Shown here: one piece after another, positions 7,402-15,838 of the stretch
Layout: each line of letters opens with the position of its first letter
Position numbering within the stretch: the first letter of the stretch is position 1
Assembly: GCF_900240945.1 (NCBI RefSeq)
Contig: NZ_OESG01000011.1
Span: 220,778-284,777, forward strand
DNA length: 64,000 nucleotides
Direction of reading: 5' to 3'
Origin: Mycobacterium sp. 3519A
GTDB lineage: Bacteria > Actinomycetota > Actinomycetes > Mycobacteriales > Mycobacteriaceae
The notes under the pieces: generated by a model
Seen by the model: only the letters and a program-made list of their open reading frames with translations
What the model was told of the DNA's origin: nothing
The model's database searches: none
Position numbers and translations under genes: made by a program

Positions 7402-8201
7402 CCGGAGATTTCGGGCAGAAGTACGGCCGGTGGGCCGTCATCGCGGGTGCCTCCGAAGGGATAGGCGCGGCCCTGGCCGACCAATTGGCCGCGCGGGGTG
7501 TGGATCTGGTGTTGATCGCGCGCAACGGGCGTCTGCTCGACGAGGTGGCTGCTCGGGCCCGCGAGGACCACGGGGTGCAGACGCGCGTCGTCGTGCAGGA
7601 CCTCACCGACCCGGATGCGGGCGCGACGGTGGCCGCTGCGACCGACGGCCTCGAGGTGGGGCTGTTGATCTACAACGCGGGCGCGTCGGACCGGACGAAC
7701 GCCTTCCTGGACAACGAACTCGACTATTCACTCAAGCAGATCAAGCTGGACTGCATCGGGCCGACCGTACTGGCGCACCATTTCGGTACTGCCATGCGCG
7801 AGCGCGGTCGCGGCGGCATCGTGCTCGTCTCGTCGTTGGCCTGTCTGGCCGGTTCGGCGACGCTGGCGATGTACTCGGCGGTCAAGGCCTTCCAGCACAA
7901 CTTCGCCGAAGGATTGTGGGCCGAGCTTCGACCGCACGGCGTCGACGTCTGCTGCACCCCGCTCGGCATGACGTACACCCCGGCCTTTGCGCGGATGGGC
8001 ATCGAGTACGACCCGGCCGCGCACATGCTGCCCGAGGACGTGGCGGGCGAGATCATCGCGAACATCGGCAACGGTCCTGTGCATGTGGTCGGCGAGAACA
8101 ACCGCGCGGCCTCGTCCGCGGTGTGGACCATCGACCGGCGCGCGCTCGTCGAGATGATGACCACGGCCTCACTGGATTTCGCATCCAGGAGGAACGCCTG
8201 A
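7398..8201 (+). CDS. Short-chain dehydrogenase/reductase
   Basis: A protein of 267 residues. The classical SDR elements are present: cofactor loop GASEGIG at residues 17-23, NAG at 93-95, Ser145/146 in VLVSSLA, and Tyr159-Ser-Ala-Val-Lys163. The long helix after the active site and the acidic C-terminal half are like the mycobacterial SDRs near lipid catabolic clusters. It overlaps the SnoaL gene by 4 bp and is followed by AGGAGG and the alcohol dehydrogenase gene. It probably oxidises or reduces a hydroxyl/keto group on the substrate of this operon. Confidence 0.9.
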   Translation: MTGDFGQKYGRWAVIAGASEGIGAALADQLAARGVDLVLIARNGRLLDEVAARAREDHGVQTRVVVQDLTDPDAGATVAAATDGLEVGLLIYNAGASDRTNAFLDNELDYSLKQIKLDCIGPTVLAHHFGTAMRERGRGGIVLVSSLACLAGSATLAMYSAVKAFQHNFAEGLWAELRPHGVDVCCTPLGMTYTPAFARMGIEYDPAAHMLPEDVAGEIIANIGNGPVHVVGENNRAASSAVWTIDRRALVEMMTTASLDFASRRNA

Positions 8202-8202
8202 C

Positions 8203-9225
8203 ATGCGGGCGGTGGTGCTACGTGACGGCGGGTTGACGGTCCGCGAGACGGCCGATCCCGTGCCAGGGCCCGGCCAGTTGCTGATCCGGCCGCTCAGCGC
8301 GGCGATCTGCGCCTCGGACGTCCACTACATGGATCATCCGAACTCGGCGCCGCGATTCGTCTGGGATTCCGGCCGCGACACCGTGATGGGACACGAGTTC
8401 ATCGGCGAGGTCGTCGGCCACGGGCCGGATTGCTCGGGTGACTTCCCGATCGGGTCACGCGTCAGCAGCCTGCCGCTGCTGATCCGCCACGGCGCCGAAC
8501 CGCATGTGATCGGCCACGATCCGGACGCACCGGGGGCCTTCGGCCAGCTCATGCTGGTGTCGGAAGTGTTGGCGCGCACGGTGCCCGACGGTGTGCCCGA
8601 CGACGCCGTCGCGGTGGTCGACGCATTCGCGGTGGGGGAGTTCTACGTTCGCTGTTCGGCCATCGGACCTGGCGAACTGCCACTCGTCATCGGCGCGGGC
8701 GCCATCGGCCTGTCCGCGGTCGCGGCTCTGGTGTCGCGGGGCGTCGGCCCCGTCATCGTGTCGGACTACAACGTCGACCGACTGGAATACGCCAGCAAGT
8801 TCGGCGCCGATGTGTTGGTGAATCCAGCCGACCGCTCACCGTATGACGTGTGGCGGGAAGTGGCCGCAGACAACGGGATTCCGAAGCCACAAGTCATCTT
8901 CGAATGCGTGGGTGCACCGGGTCTGCTCAGTGACATCATCGGATCCTGCGAGTTTTTGGCCCGGATCTTCGCCGCGGGCGGTTGGTACGGCAACGATTCG
9001 GTGTCCGTCACCGCGGCAACACACAAGGGTGCGACCGTTCAATTCGGCGGCGGCCCGCATCCCGTCGACTGGTACGGCACGCTCGACGCGGTGGTCAGCG
9101 GTCGACTGGACACACTGCCCAGCATCGGCAGGGTGATCGGTCTCGACGAGGTACCCGACGCGATCGATGCGGCGCGCAAGTCGCAGGGACCGCCACGCGT
9201 CGTCGTCCACCCCACCGCGTCATGA
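8203..9225 (+). CDS. Zinc-type medium-chain alcohol dehydrogenase, structural zinc lobe absent
   Basis: A protein of 340 residues from ATG 8203 after AGGAGG. It is a medium-chain dehydrogenase/reductase: catalytic-zinc region with Cys36 (AAICASDVHY) and GHEF near residue 65, and nucleotide-binding GAGAIGLSAVAAL followed by the acidic SDYN. The four-cysteine structural zinc loop expected soon after GHEF is missing; the segment reads SSLPLLIRHGAEPHVIGHD. It is preceded by an SDR gene and overlaps the glyoxalase gene by ATGA at 9222, so all four genes form one operon. Substrate unknown. Confidence 0.87.
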   Translation: MRAVVLRDGGLTVRETADPVPGPGQLLIRPLSAAICASDVHYMDHPNSAPRFVWDSGRDTVMGHEFIGEVVGHGPDCSGDFPIGSRVSSLPLLIRHGAEPHVIGHDPDAPGAFGQLMLVSEVLARTVPDGVPDDAVAVVDAFAVGEFYVRCSAIGPGELPLVIGAGAIGLSAVAALVSRGVGPVIVSDYNVDRLEYASKFGADVLVNPADRSPYDVWREVAADNGIPKPQVIFECVGAPGLLSDIIGSCEFLARIFAAGGWYGNDSVSVTAATHKGATVQFGGGPHPVDWYGTLDAVVSGRLDTLPSIGRVIGLDEVPDAIDAARKSQGPPRVVVHPTAS

Positions 9226-9731
9226 GTGTGCTTCCGGGTCCGATCCGTCAGATCGGCTACGTGGTCACCGATCTCGACGAGGCACTGGCAGGCTGGGTCG
9301 AGTTGGGGGTCGCCCCGTGGGTGGTCATCCGTGACTTGCCGATGAGTGCGTCGTATCGCGGCGGGCCGTGCGAGACCACGCTGTCGTTGGCGATGGCGAA
9401 CAGCGGCGAGATGCAGATCGAGCTGATCTGCCAGCACGACGACACCCCGAGCATCTTCACGGAGTTCCTGGCGGCCAACGGCCCCGGCTACCACCAATTG
9501 GCGTACTGGACCGAAGATTTCGACGCCACCATGAAGGCGGTCGAGGAGGCCGGCTGGCCGGTGGTGTGGTCGGGCGGCGCAAACTTCGGAGTGCGTTTCG
9601 CCTACGTCGAGCCGCCGAACAGCCCGGCCCCGGTCGTGGAGATCTCCGAACTCACCGAGACGACTCGAGCCAGCGCCGAATTCATCCGCGACGCCGCGGC
9701 GAATTGGGACGGCACCAACCCGATTCTGTAG
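9222..9731 (+). CDS. Glyoxalase/VOC superfamily protein
   Basis: A protein of 169 residues from the ATG overlapping the previous stop. The VOC fold is indicated by IRQIGYVVTDLDEALAGW at the N-terminus, an acidic strand MQIELICQ, and YHQLAYWTEDFDATM, which pairs a metal-ligand-like His with the second beta-alpha module. This pattern resembles methylmalonyl-CoA epimerase/glyoxalase-like proteins. It is the last gene of the operon and ends in a long perfect hairpin. Confidence 0.82.
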   Translation: MSVLPGPIRQIGYVVTDLDEALAGWVELGVAPWVVIRDLPMSASYRGGPCETTLSLAMANSGEMQIELICQHDDTPSIFTEFLAANGPGYHQLAYWTEDFDATMKAVEEAGWPVVWSGGANFGVRFAYVEPPNSPAPVVEISELTETTRASAEFIRDAAANWDGTNPIL

Positions 9732-9732
9732 C

Positions 9733-9781
9733 GATTTGTGTGCGTTTCGGAGCGCTCACCGCTCGTCAACGCACACAAATC
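9733..9781. terminator. Long inverted repeat between convergent genes
   Basis: GATTTGTGTGCGTT (9733-9746) and its perfect complement AACGCACACAAATC (9768-9781) form a 14-bp stem with a 21-base loop. It lies exactly between the glyoxalase stop and the EchA stop, so it may terminate both transcripts. There is no U tract. Confidence 0.55.
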
Positions 9782-10493
9782 ACTGCTTCTTGAGGACCTT
9801 TTCGGCAGCCGCCCAATGCTCGTCGGCCACCCACAGCCGCGCGAACGCCGTGACGGCCTCCGTGGTGGAGACACCCTTCATCACGCGCTTGATCTCGCCT
9901 GCTGGCAGGCTCGCCAGCGCCTTGGCGATGCCACGCCAGTCGTCGGCGAAGGTGGGGCGCGGTAACACCTTGTCCACCAAGCCGATTCGCTCGGCTTCGG
10001 CGGCGTCGAGCACCGTGCCGGTGCCTGCCAGCAGCAGCGCCTTGCTGTAGCCGACGAGCGTGACGAGGCGCTCCGCGCCGCCCCATGCCGGCATGATCTC
10101 CAACGCCACTTGGTTGAAGCCGATCTTGACGTCGTCGGCGGCCAGTCGGATGTCGGCCGCTACCGCGAACTCGGCGCCGCCGCCAAGGGCATGGCCGTTG
10201 AGCACCGCGACGGTGGGGGTGGGGAACGCTGCGATCCGATCGCAGATCGTGCGCATCCGAAACGCCATCGAGGCCGCCTCGTGTTCAGTGCGCAGCGCGC
10301 TGAGTTCCTTCAGGTCGCCGCCGGAGACGAACGCGCGATCACCGGCGCCGGTGAGCACCAGCGCCTTGGCACCGACTGCCCCGTCAAGCGCCTTCTCCAA
10401 CTGATCCATGGTCTCCAGTGAGATGGCGTTGCGGGCGTGCGGGCGGTCGATGGTGATGACCGCCAAACCGTCGTCCAACTCGAGGTCGACCAT
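9780..10493 (-). CDS. Enoyl-CoA hydratase/isomerase (crotonase) family protein
   Basis: A protein of 237 residues; the ATG at 10493 (MVDLELDD) has GGAG upstream, while the longer start at 10544 would place the operator inside the gene. Crotonase fold features are present: FVSGGDLKEL oxyanion region and GHALGGGAEFAVAADIRLA. The first catalytic Glu is present (Glu108), but the second, normally in a GQPE motif, is replaced (Gln128 in GFNQVALEIMPAWGG). It may therefore catalyse isomerisation or another crotonase reaction rather than classical hydration. It is divergent from an acyl-CoA ligase gene. Confidence 0.87.
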   Translation of the reverse strand: MVDLELDDGLAVITIDRPHARNAISLETMDQLEKALDGAVGAKALVLTGAGDRAFVSGGDLKELSALRTEHEAASMAFRMRTICDRIAAFPTPTVAVLNGHALGGGAEFAVAADIRLAADDVKIGFNQVALEIMPAWGGAERLVTLVGYSKALLLAGTGTVLDAAEAERIGLVDKVLPRPTFADDWRGIAKALASLPAGEIKRVMKGVSTTEAVTAFARLWVADEHWAAAEKVLKKQ

Positions 10494-10520
10494 CAAGCGT
10501 TCTCCGTCTGCGGTATTGGC

Positions 10521-10539
10521 ATTCTCTCTAGCGGAGAAT
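10521..10539. promoter_or_regulatory. Palindromic operator ATTCTC-N7-GAGAAT in the EchA/FadD gap
   Basis: A perfect six-base inverted repeat (ATTCTC 10521-10526, GAGAAT 10534-10539) with a seven-base spacer TCTAGCG. It lies in the 80-bp gap between the divergent EchA and FadD genes and can serve both promoters. It has the same arm sequence and length as the site at 3413-3431. Confidence 0.6.
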
Positions 10540-10573
10540 AGCATCGCAGCGGAGTGGAGGTGCTGCGGAACGC

Positions 10574-12133
10574 ATGCGAGAAATCCCTGTTGAGCTGACC
10601 AAGCGCTACCAGGAGGCGGGGTGGTGGACCCAGGACACCCTCGGTGACCTCGTCGCGCGCGGACTGAAGGACAACCCCGACGTCGGTTTCCACGTGCACT
10701 CGTCGGTCCGCCCGTTCGCGGGCACGTTTCGTGACGTCGAGTTGGAGGCGCGACGGTTGGCGGCCGGCCTGCATGCCCGCGGCGTGGGCCCCGGCGACGT
10801 GGTGGCGTTGCAACTGCCCAACTGGATGGAGGCGGCCGCCGCATTCTGGGCGTCGACGTTCCTCGGCGCGGTGACGGTGCCGATCGTGCACTTCTACGGG
10901 CGCAAGGAACTCACCCACATCCTCGGGACGGCCAAGCCGCGGGTCTTCATCACCGCAGAAGAGTTCGGCCGCATGCAGTTTGCGCCCGACCTCTGCGCGG
11001 ACATCCCGATCGTCGGGCTTGTCGGCAGGGACTACCACGAACTGCTTGCCGACGAACCGCTCGAGGGCACATTGGCCACCGACCCGGCCAGTCCGGCGTT
11101 GATCGCCTTCACCTCCGGCACCACCAGTAATCCCAAAGGCGTTGTGCACAGCCATCAGACGCTGGGCTTCGAAACGCGCCAGCTGTTGGAGAACTACCCG
11201 GAGGATCGCGGCAGGCAACTCACCGCCACCCCGGTCGGCCACTTCATCGGCATGCTGGGCGCCTTCCTGATCCCGGTGCTGGAAGGCGCACCGATCGATC
11301 TGTGCGACGTGTGGGACCCCGGCAAGGTGCTCAAACTCATTGAGAGCGAGGGCCTTTCGATTGGCGGCGGCCCGCCGTACTTCGTCACCAGCCTGCTGGA
11401 CCACCCGGACTGCACGCCTGAGCACATGAGCCACTTCACGACCGTCGGCCTCGGCGGCTCAACGGTGCCCGCGGCGGTCACCCGGCGGCTTGCCGATCTC
11501 GGCATGTTCGTCTTCCGGTCGTACGGCAGCAGCGAACACCCGTCGATCACCGGGTCGGCGCCCACCGCGCCGGAGGACAAGCGGCTCTACACCGACGGCA
11601 ACGCCCGCCCCGGCGTGGAGATCCGGCTCGGACCCGACGGCGAGATCTTCAGCCGCGGGCCCGATCTGTGCCTCGGCTACACCGATCCCGAGCTGACGGC
11701 CAAGGCGTTCGACGCCGACGGCTGGTACCGCACCGGCGACGTCGGCGTGCTCGACGACGACGGCTACCTGACCATCACCGACCGCAAGGCCGACGTGATC
11801 ATCCGCGGCGGCGAGAACATCAGCGCGCTGGAGGTGGAAGAGGTGCTGCTCGCCATGCCCAGCGTCGTGGAGGCGGTGGTGGTGGCCGCGCCCGACGAGC
11901 GGCTCGGCGAGCGGACGGCCGCGGTGCTGCGCATCAGGGCCGGCCACGCGATGCCGACCATCGACGAGGTGCGTGCGCACTTCAAGCGGGCAGGCGTCGC
12001 GGCCCAGAAGTGCCCGGAGGAGTTGCACCAAGTCGAGGACTACCCCCGGACGGCCAGCGGCAAGGTGCAGAAGTTCCGCGTCCGCGCGGACGTGGCGGCG
12101 GCCCGGCAGGATATTGCGGCTTGTCAAAAGTGA
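10574..12133 (+). CDS. Acyl-CoA synthetase (FadD family)
   Basis: A protein of 519 residues; GGAGG lies before the ATG. ANL-superfamily motifs in order: phosphate loop TSGTTSNPKG near residue 184, SYGSSEHPSITGS (adenine-binding A5 position), GWYRTGD near 390, and the hinge/lysine region ITDRKADVIIRGGENIS, with the catalytic C-terminal lysine in TASGKVQK. It would activate a carboxylic acid as acyl-AMP then acyl-CoA. The context (EchA divergent, amidohydrolase and FadD3-like ligase downstream, shared operator) points to a catabolic substrate such as a steroid or branched acid. Not assigned to a numbered FadD. Confidence 0.88.
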   Translation: MREIPVELTKRYQEAGWWTQDTLGDLVARGLKDNPDVGFHVHSSVRPFAGTFRDVELEARRLAAGLHARGVGPGDVVALQLPNWMEAAAAFWASTFLGAVTVPIVHFYGRKELTHILGTAKPRVFITAEEFGRMQFAPDLCADIPIVGLVGRDYHELLADEPLEGTLATDPASPALIAFTSGTTSNPKGVVHSHQTLGFETRQLLENYPEDRGRQLTATPVGHFIGMLGAFLIPVLEGAPIDLCDVWDPGKVLKLIESEGLSIGGGPPYFVTSLLDHPDCTPEHMSHFTTVGLGGSTVPAAVTRRLADLGMFVFRSYGSSEHPSITGSAPTAPEDKRLYTDGNARPGVEIRLGPDGEIFSRGPDLCLGYTDPELTAKAFDADGWYRTGDVGVLDDDGYLTITDRKADVIIRGGENISALEVEEVLLAMPSVVEAVVVAAPDERLGERTAAVLRIRAGHAMPTIDEVRAHFKRAGVAAQKCPEELHQVEDYPRTASGKVQKFRVRADVAAARQDIAACQK

Positions 12134-12157
12134 GAATATGATTCTCGCAACGAGAAA
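12132..12157. promoter_or_regulatory. Overlapping palindromes upstream of the amidohydrolase
   Basis: GAGAATATGATTCTC (12132-12146) is a perfect inverted repeat with a three-base centre. Its right arm is reused in ATTCTCGCAACGAGAA (12141-12156). The site sits at the FadD stop codon and just upstream of the amidohydrolase ribosome site AAAGGAG. The arms match the sites at 3413 and 10521, but spacing differs. Confidence 0.5.
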
Positions 12158-12169
12158 AGGAGTGTTCCA

Positions 12170-13360
12170 ATGGGGCAACTGTCGCACCGGGTCGACATAC
12201 CGTTTCCGCTGTTCGACGCGGACAACCATCTGTACGAGCCGCCGGAGGCGCTGACGAAATACCTGCCCAAGGAGTACCAGGACGTCGTCCAGTACGTCGA
12301 GGTCAACGGCCGCACCAAGATCGCGCTGCGCGGTGTGATCAGCAACTACATTCCGAACCCGACGTTCTCGGTGGTCGCCAGGCCGGGCGCGTGGGAGGAG
12401 TACTTCAAGTTCGGCAACCCTGAGGGCAAGAGCAAGCGCGAACTGTTCGGCGAGCCGATGCGCTCGATCCCAGCGTTCTTCGAACCGGGTCCGCGGCTGG
12501 AACTGATGAACGAGTTGGGCGTCGACCGCTCGCTGATGTTCCCGACGTTGGCCAGCCTGATCGAGGAGCGGTTGCGCGACGACCCGGTCGCGATCCACGT
12601 GATCATCCACTCGCTGAACCAGTGGCTCGACGAAGTGTGGGGCTTCAACTACCAGAACCGGATCTTCACCACGCCGGTGATCACCCTGCCCATCGTCGAG
12701 AAGGCGATCGAGGAACTCGAATGGTGCGTCAAGCGTGGGGCACGCGCCATCCTGATCCGGCCTGCGCCGGTGCCCGGCTTCCGTGGTCCGCGGTCGTTCG
12801 CGCTGCCCGAGTTCGATCCGTTCTGGCAGAAGTGCGTCGAGTACGACGTGCTGATCGGCATGCACTCCTCCGACAGCGGCTACTCGCGCTACACCTCCGA
12901 ATGGGACGGGGCGGCTCAGGAGATGCTGCCGTTCCAGACCAACGCGATGTCGATCCTCAACGAGTGGCGTCCCATCCAGGACGCGGTGGCCTCGTGGGTG
13001 ATTCACGGCGCGCTGTTCCGCTTCCCGACCCTCAAGGTAGCGATCGTTGAGGCGGGTTCGAAATGGATGTTCCCGCTTCTGGATTCGATGGCCGAGGTGT
13101 ACAAGAAGACGCCTGAGAGCTTCCCTGGCAACCCGGTCGAGGAGATCAAGAACCGCATCCACGTCAGCCCGTTCTACGAGGAGGGCATCGACGATCTGAT
13201 CAACCTGGTTGGCGTGGACCAGGTGCTCTACGGCTCGGACTGGCCGCATCCGGAAGGCCTTGCCGAGCCGACCCACTACGTGACGGCGCTCGAGCATCTG
13301 TCGGTCGAGGATCAGGCGAAGATCATGGGCGGCAACCTGGACCGGCTCGTCACGGTGTGA
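12170..13360 (+). CDS. Amidohydrolase-2 family metal-dependent hydrolase
   Basis: A protein of 396 residues, AAAGGAG before the ATG. The TIM-barrel amidohydrolase-2 family (PF04909, the ACMSD/decarboxylase-hydrolase group) is recognised from LFDADNHLYEPPEAL near residue 17 (D-x-N-H metal motif, where many members have DxHxH), GMHSSDSGYS, and the C-terminal YGSDWPHPEGLAEP with the catalytic Asp. Relatives open or decarboxylate rings. It follows an acyl-CoA ligase and precedes a second ligase, so it probably acts in the same catabolic path. Confidence 0.87.
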   Translation: MGQLSHRVDIPFPLFDADNHLYEPPEALTKYLPKEYQDVVQYVEVNGRTKIALRGVISNYIPNPTFSVVARPGAWEEYFKFGNPEGKSKRELFGEPMRSIPAFFEPGPRLELMNELGVDRSLMFPTLASLIEERLRDDPVAIHVIIHSLNQWLDEVWGFNYQNRIFTTPVITLPIVEKAIEELEWCVKRGARAILIRPAPVPGFRGPRSFALPEFDPFWQKCVEYDVLIGMHSSDSGYSRYTSEWDGAAQEMLPFQTNAMSILNEWRPIQDAVASWVIHGALFRFPTLKVAIVEAGSKWMFPLLDSMAEVYKKTPESFPGNPVEEIKNRIHVSPFYEEGIDDLINLVGVDQVLYGSDWPHPEGLAEPTHYVTALEHLSVEDQAKIMGGNLDRLVTV

Positions 13361-13411
13361 GGCGCGCTGCGACGATCAAGGGCGCAAGCGCCCGATGAGG
13401 AGCGGCGCCAG

Positions 13412-14860
13412 ATGACCCAGCCACAACCGTGGGCGACCATCCCCGAGATGGTCCTGAGCGCGGCGGACCGCTTCGGCGACGCGGAAGCGGTCGTCGACGG
13501 TCCGCTGCGCCTCACCTTCACTGAACTCGTCGCTCGGATCCGTTGCGCGGCAGGTGCGTTCAACGACTTCGGGGTGCAGAAGGGTGACCGGGTCGCGATC
13601 TGGGCGCCGAACTGCGCCGAGTGGATCATCGCGGCGTTCGGGTTGCTCACCGCGGGCGGCGTGCTGGTACCCGTCAACACTCGGTTCAAGACGGACGAGG
13701 CGGCCGACGTCATCGGCCGCAGCGGCGCGAAGGCGGTGTTGATCCAGAAGGGCTTCCTAGGCCAGGACTTCAGCGCGCCGGCGGGCATCCCGGCGATCGA
13801 CCTGAAATCCGATTTCCTGTCCGGCGGCGCGCCTTTCGAGCGGGCGGTCGACGGTGCCGACATCTCCGACATCATCTTCACCTCGGGCACCACCGGACGG
13901 CCCAAAGGCGCGAAGATGAACCACCGCCAGACGTTGCGGATGTACGAGGAGTGGGCCACGCTCGCGGACCTTCGCGAGGGCGACCGCTACCTGATGATCA
14001 ACCCCTACTTCCACACCTTCGGCTTGAAGGCGGGGTTGATCGCGTCGTTCCTGCGCGGCGCCACCATGGTGCCTGTGGCCGCGTTCGACATCGACCGTGT
14101 CGTGGAACTCGTTGACACCGAACGGATCACGATGCTGCCGGGGCCGCCGACGCTGTACCACTCGCTGCTGGCAGTGACAGATAAGGACAAACTCGCGACC
14201 CTGCGGGCGGGCGTCACGGGCGCCGCGGACATTCCGGTGGAACTGGTCCGCCGGATACACGACGAACTCCCGTTCCAGACGTTGATGACCGGGTACGGGC
14301 TGACCGAGGCGGGCAACGTGACGCTGTCCAGGCCAGGCGACTCGTTCGAGGATGTCGCGACCACCGCGGGGCTGCCGTGCGAGGACATCGAGGTGCGGGT
14401 CGCCGATGACGGCGAAGTGCTCGTACGCGGCTACGGCGTCATGCAGGGCTACCTCGACGACCCCGTCGCGACCGCGGAGGCCATCGACGCCGACGGGTGG
14501 CTGCACACCGGGGACCTCGGCACCTTCACGGAGTCGGGCAGGCTGCGGATCGTCGGCCGCAAGAAGGACATGTTCATCGTCGGCGGCTTCAACGCCTACC
14601 CCGCCGAGATCGAGGGCTTCTTGATGGAACACCCCGCCGTCGCGCAGGCCGCGGTGATCGGCGTTCCCGATGACCGGCTGGGTCAGGTGGGCAAGGCGTT
14701 CGTGGTCGTCAAGCCCGGGAAAACCGGATTGACCGGGGACGAGTTGATCACATGGAGCCGGGAGCGGATGGCCGGATTCAAGGTGCCCCGGTTCGTCGAG
14801 TTCCTCGAACAGCTACCGTTGAACGCCACTGGCAAAGTCATGAAAGACAAGTTGCGCTGA
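13412..14860 (+). CDS. Acyl-CoA synthetase, FadD3-like
   Basis: A protein of 482 residues from ATG 13412 after GAGGAG. Motifs: FTSGTTGRPKG near residue 155, NPYFHTFGLKAG, TGYGLTEAGN, GWLHTGDLG, KKDMFIVGGFNAYPAEIE and the terminal catalytic-lysine motif LNATGKVMKDKLR. It resembles FadD3, which activates the C/D-ring propionate of cholesterol (HIP), by the residue patterns NPFFHNFGYKAG and GYGLTEANG as recalled for M. tuberculosis Rv3561. That assignment is by eye, not search. Last gene of the ligase-amidohydrolase-ligase set. Confidence 0.87.
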   Translation: MTQPQPWATIPEMVLSAADRFGDAEAVVDGPLRLTFTELVARIRCAAGAFNDFGVQKGDRVAIWAPNCAEWIIAAFGLLTAGGVLVPVNTRFKTDEAADVIGRSGAKAVLIQKGFLGQDFSAPAGIPAIDLKSDFLSGGAPFERAVDGADISDIIFTSGTTGRPKGAKMNHRQTLRMYEEWATLADLREGDRYLMINPYFHTFGLKAGLIASFLRGATMVPVAAFDIDRVVELVDTERITMLPGPPTLYHSLLAVTDKDKLATLRAGVTGAADIPVELVRRIHDELPFQTLMTGYGLTEAGNVTLSRPGDSFEDVATTAGLPCEDIEVRVADDGEVLVRGYGVMQGYLDDPVATAEAIDADGWLHTGDLGTFTESGRLRIVGRKKDMFIVGGFNAYPAEIEGFLMEHPAVAQAAVIGVPDDRLGQVGKAFVVVKPGKTGLTGDELITWSRERMAGFKVPRFVEFLEQLPLNATGKVMKDKLR

Positions 14861-14942
14861 GCGCCCGCACAGCGCGTAAATAGCATTTCCGCAGGAAACG
14901 GCGCAGAGGTCCCGGGTCGGGGATGGGGTATCCTCGCGGCAA

Positions 14943-14980
14943 TACTCAAAAATGAATAATGCCATTCTCGTATTGAGTAG
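14943..14980. promoter_or_regulatory. Inverted repeat and weak ATTCTC site before Mce-associated genes
   Basis: TACTCAA (14943-14949) and TTGAGTA (14973-14979) form an inverted repeat. Within it lies ATTCTCGTATTGAGTAG (14964-14980), a weak relative of the ATTCTC/GAGAA sites further left. It lies in the only gap (147 bp) before the Mce-associated genes, so it is a likely promoter/operator region. Confidence 0.3.
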
Positions 14981-15007
14981 AGCTTTGCAGCAGACAAGGA
15001 GGTCGCT

Positions 15008-15838
15008 GTGCCGTCTTTCAGGCGCCGCGAGTCGGTGATCGACGCGGACCGCGTCGAGGCGCCGCCGCACGAACCTGAACGCGCGGCCGATGCGGCCGAT
15101 GCGCTCGCACTTGCCGAGGAAGCCGAAGCGGAGGCCGCGGAGGCGGAGGCCATTGCGGCGGCTGCGCGCGCCAGGGCGCGTGCCATCCGGCTGCGGCGGC
15201 AGGCAGAGGCCGAGCCCGAGGTTTCCAAGGCCGACGAGCCCGAGGCTTCCGAAGCCGTCGAACTGATCGAACCCAGTGTGGCGGTCACCGACGACGAGGC
15301 TCAGAAGGTCGAGGAAACTGAGGCCCCGGTCCGCACACGGGGCGCTCTGCTGCTGCGGATACTCAAGATCTTCACCACCGTGGTCGCCATCGCGTGCACA
15401 GCGGCGTTCATCACGCTCAGCGTGCTGATGGTGATCAACCACCGGCACCAGGCCGCCGAACAACAGAACCGCGCGGAGTTCGCGGCGGCCGCCCGGCAGA
15501 GTGTCGTGACGCTGATGTCGTTGGACTTCAACAACGCCAAGGAAGACGTCCAGCGGATCATCGACAACTCGACGGGTCAGTTCCACGACGACTTCAAGAA
15601 TCAGGCCGAGGACTTCATCAAGGTCACTCAGGACTCGAAGGTGATCACCGAGGTCACCGTCAACGCCACCGGCGTCGAGTCGATGACCGACAACTCGGCC
15701 GTCGTGCTGGTGTCGGCCAGCTCACGTGTCACCAACGCCGCAGGCGCCAAACAGGAACCACGCACCTGGCGGCTGTCCGTCGACCTCGAGCGCGTCGGCG
15801 ATCAGATCAAGATGTCGAAAGTGGAGTTCGTGCCGTGA
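15008..15838 (+). CDS. Mce-associated membrane protein (OMAM-type)
   Basis: A protein of 276 residues from GTG 15008 with AAGGAGG directly upstream. The N-terminal 110 residues are an Ala/Glu-rich cytoplasmic tail with coiled-coil potential (EEAEAEAAEAEAIAAAARA). One transmembrane helix follows at about 119-145 (ILKIFTTVVAIACTAAFITL), then an extracytoplasmic domain typical of Mce-associated proteins. The next gene, its paralogue, overlaps by GTGA. No mce operon is in view, so these are orphaned Mce-associated proteins, which are known to stabilise Mce lipid transporters (OmamA/OmamB). Which Mce system is served is unknown. Confidence 0.85.
   Translation: MPSFRRRESVIDADRVEAPPHEPERAADAADALALAEEAEAEAAEAEAIAAAARARARAIRLRRQAEAEPEVSKADEPEASEAVELIEPSVAVTDDEAQKVEETEAPVRTRGALLLRILKIFTTVVAIACTAAFITLSVLMVINHRHQAAEQQNRAEFAAAARQSVVTLMSLDFNNAKEDVQRIIDNSTGQFHDDFKNQAEDFIKVTQDSKVITEVTVNATGVESMTDNSAVVLVSASSRVTNAAGAKQEPRTWRLSVDLERVGDQIKMSKVEFVP

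Noticed and set aside
3413..12157. Reading the ATTCTC/GAGAA sites as KstR operators.
   Set aside because: They lack the AAC-N2-GTT core expected of KstR as I recall it.
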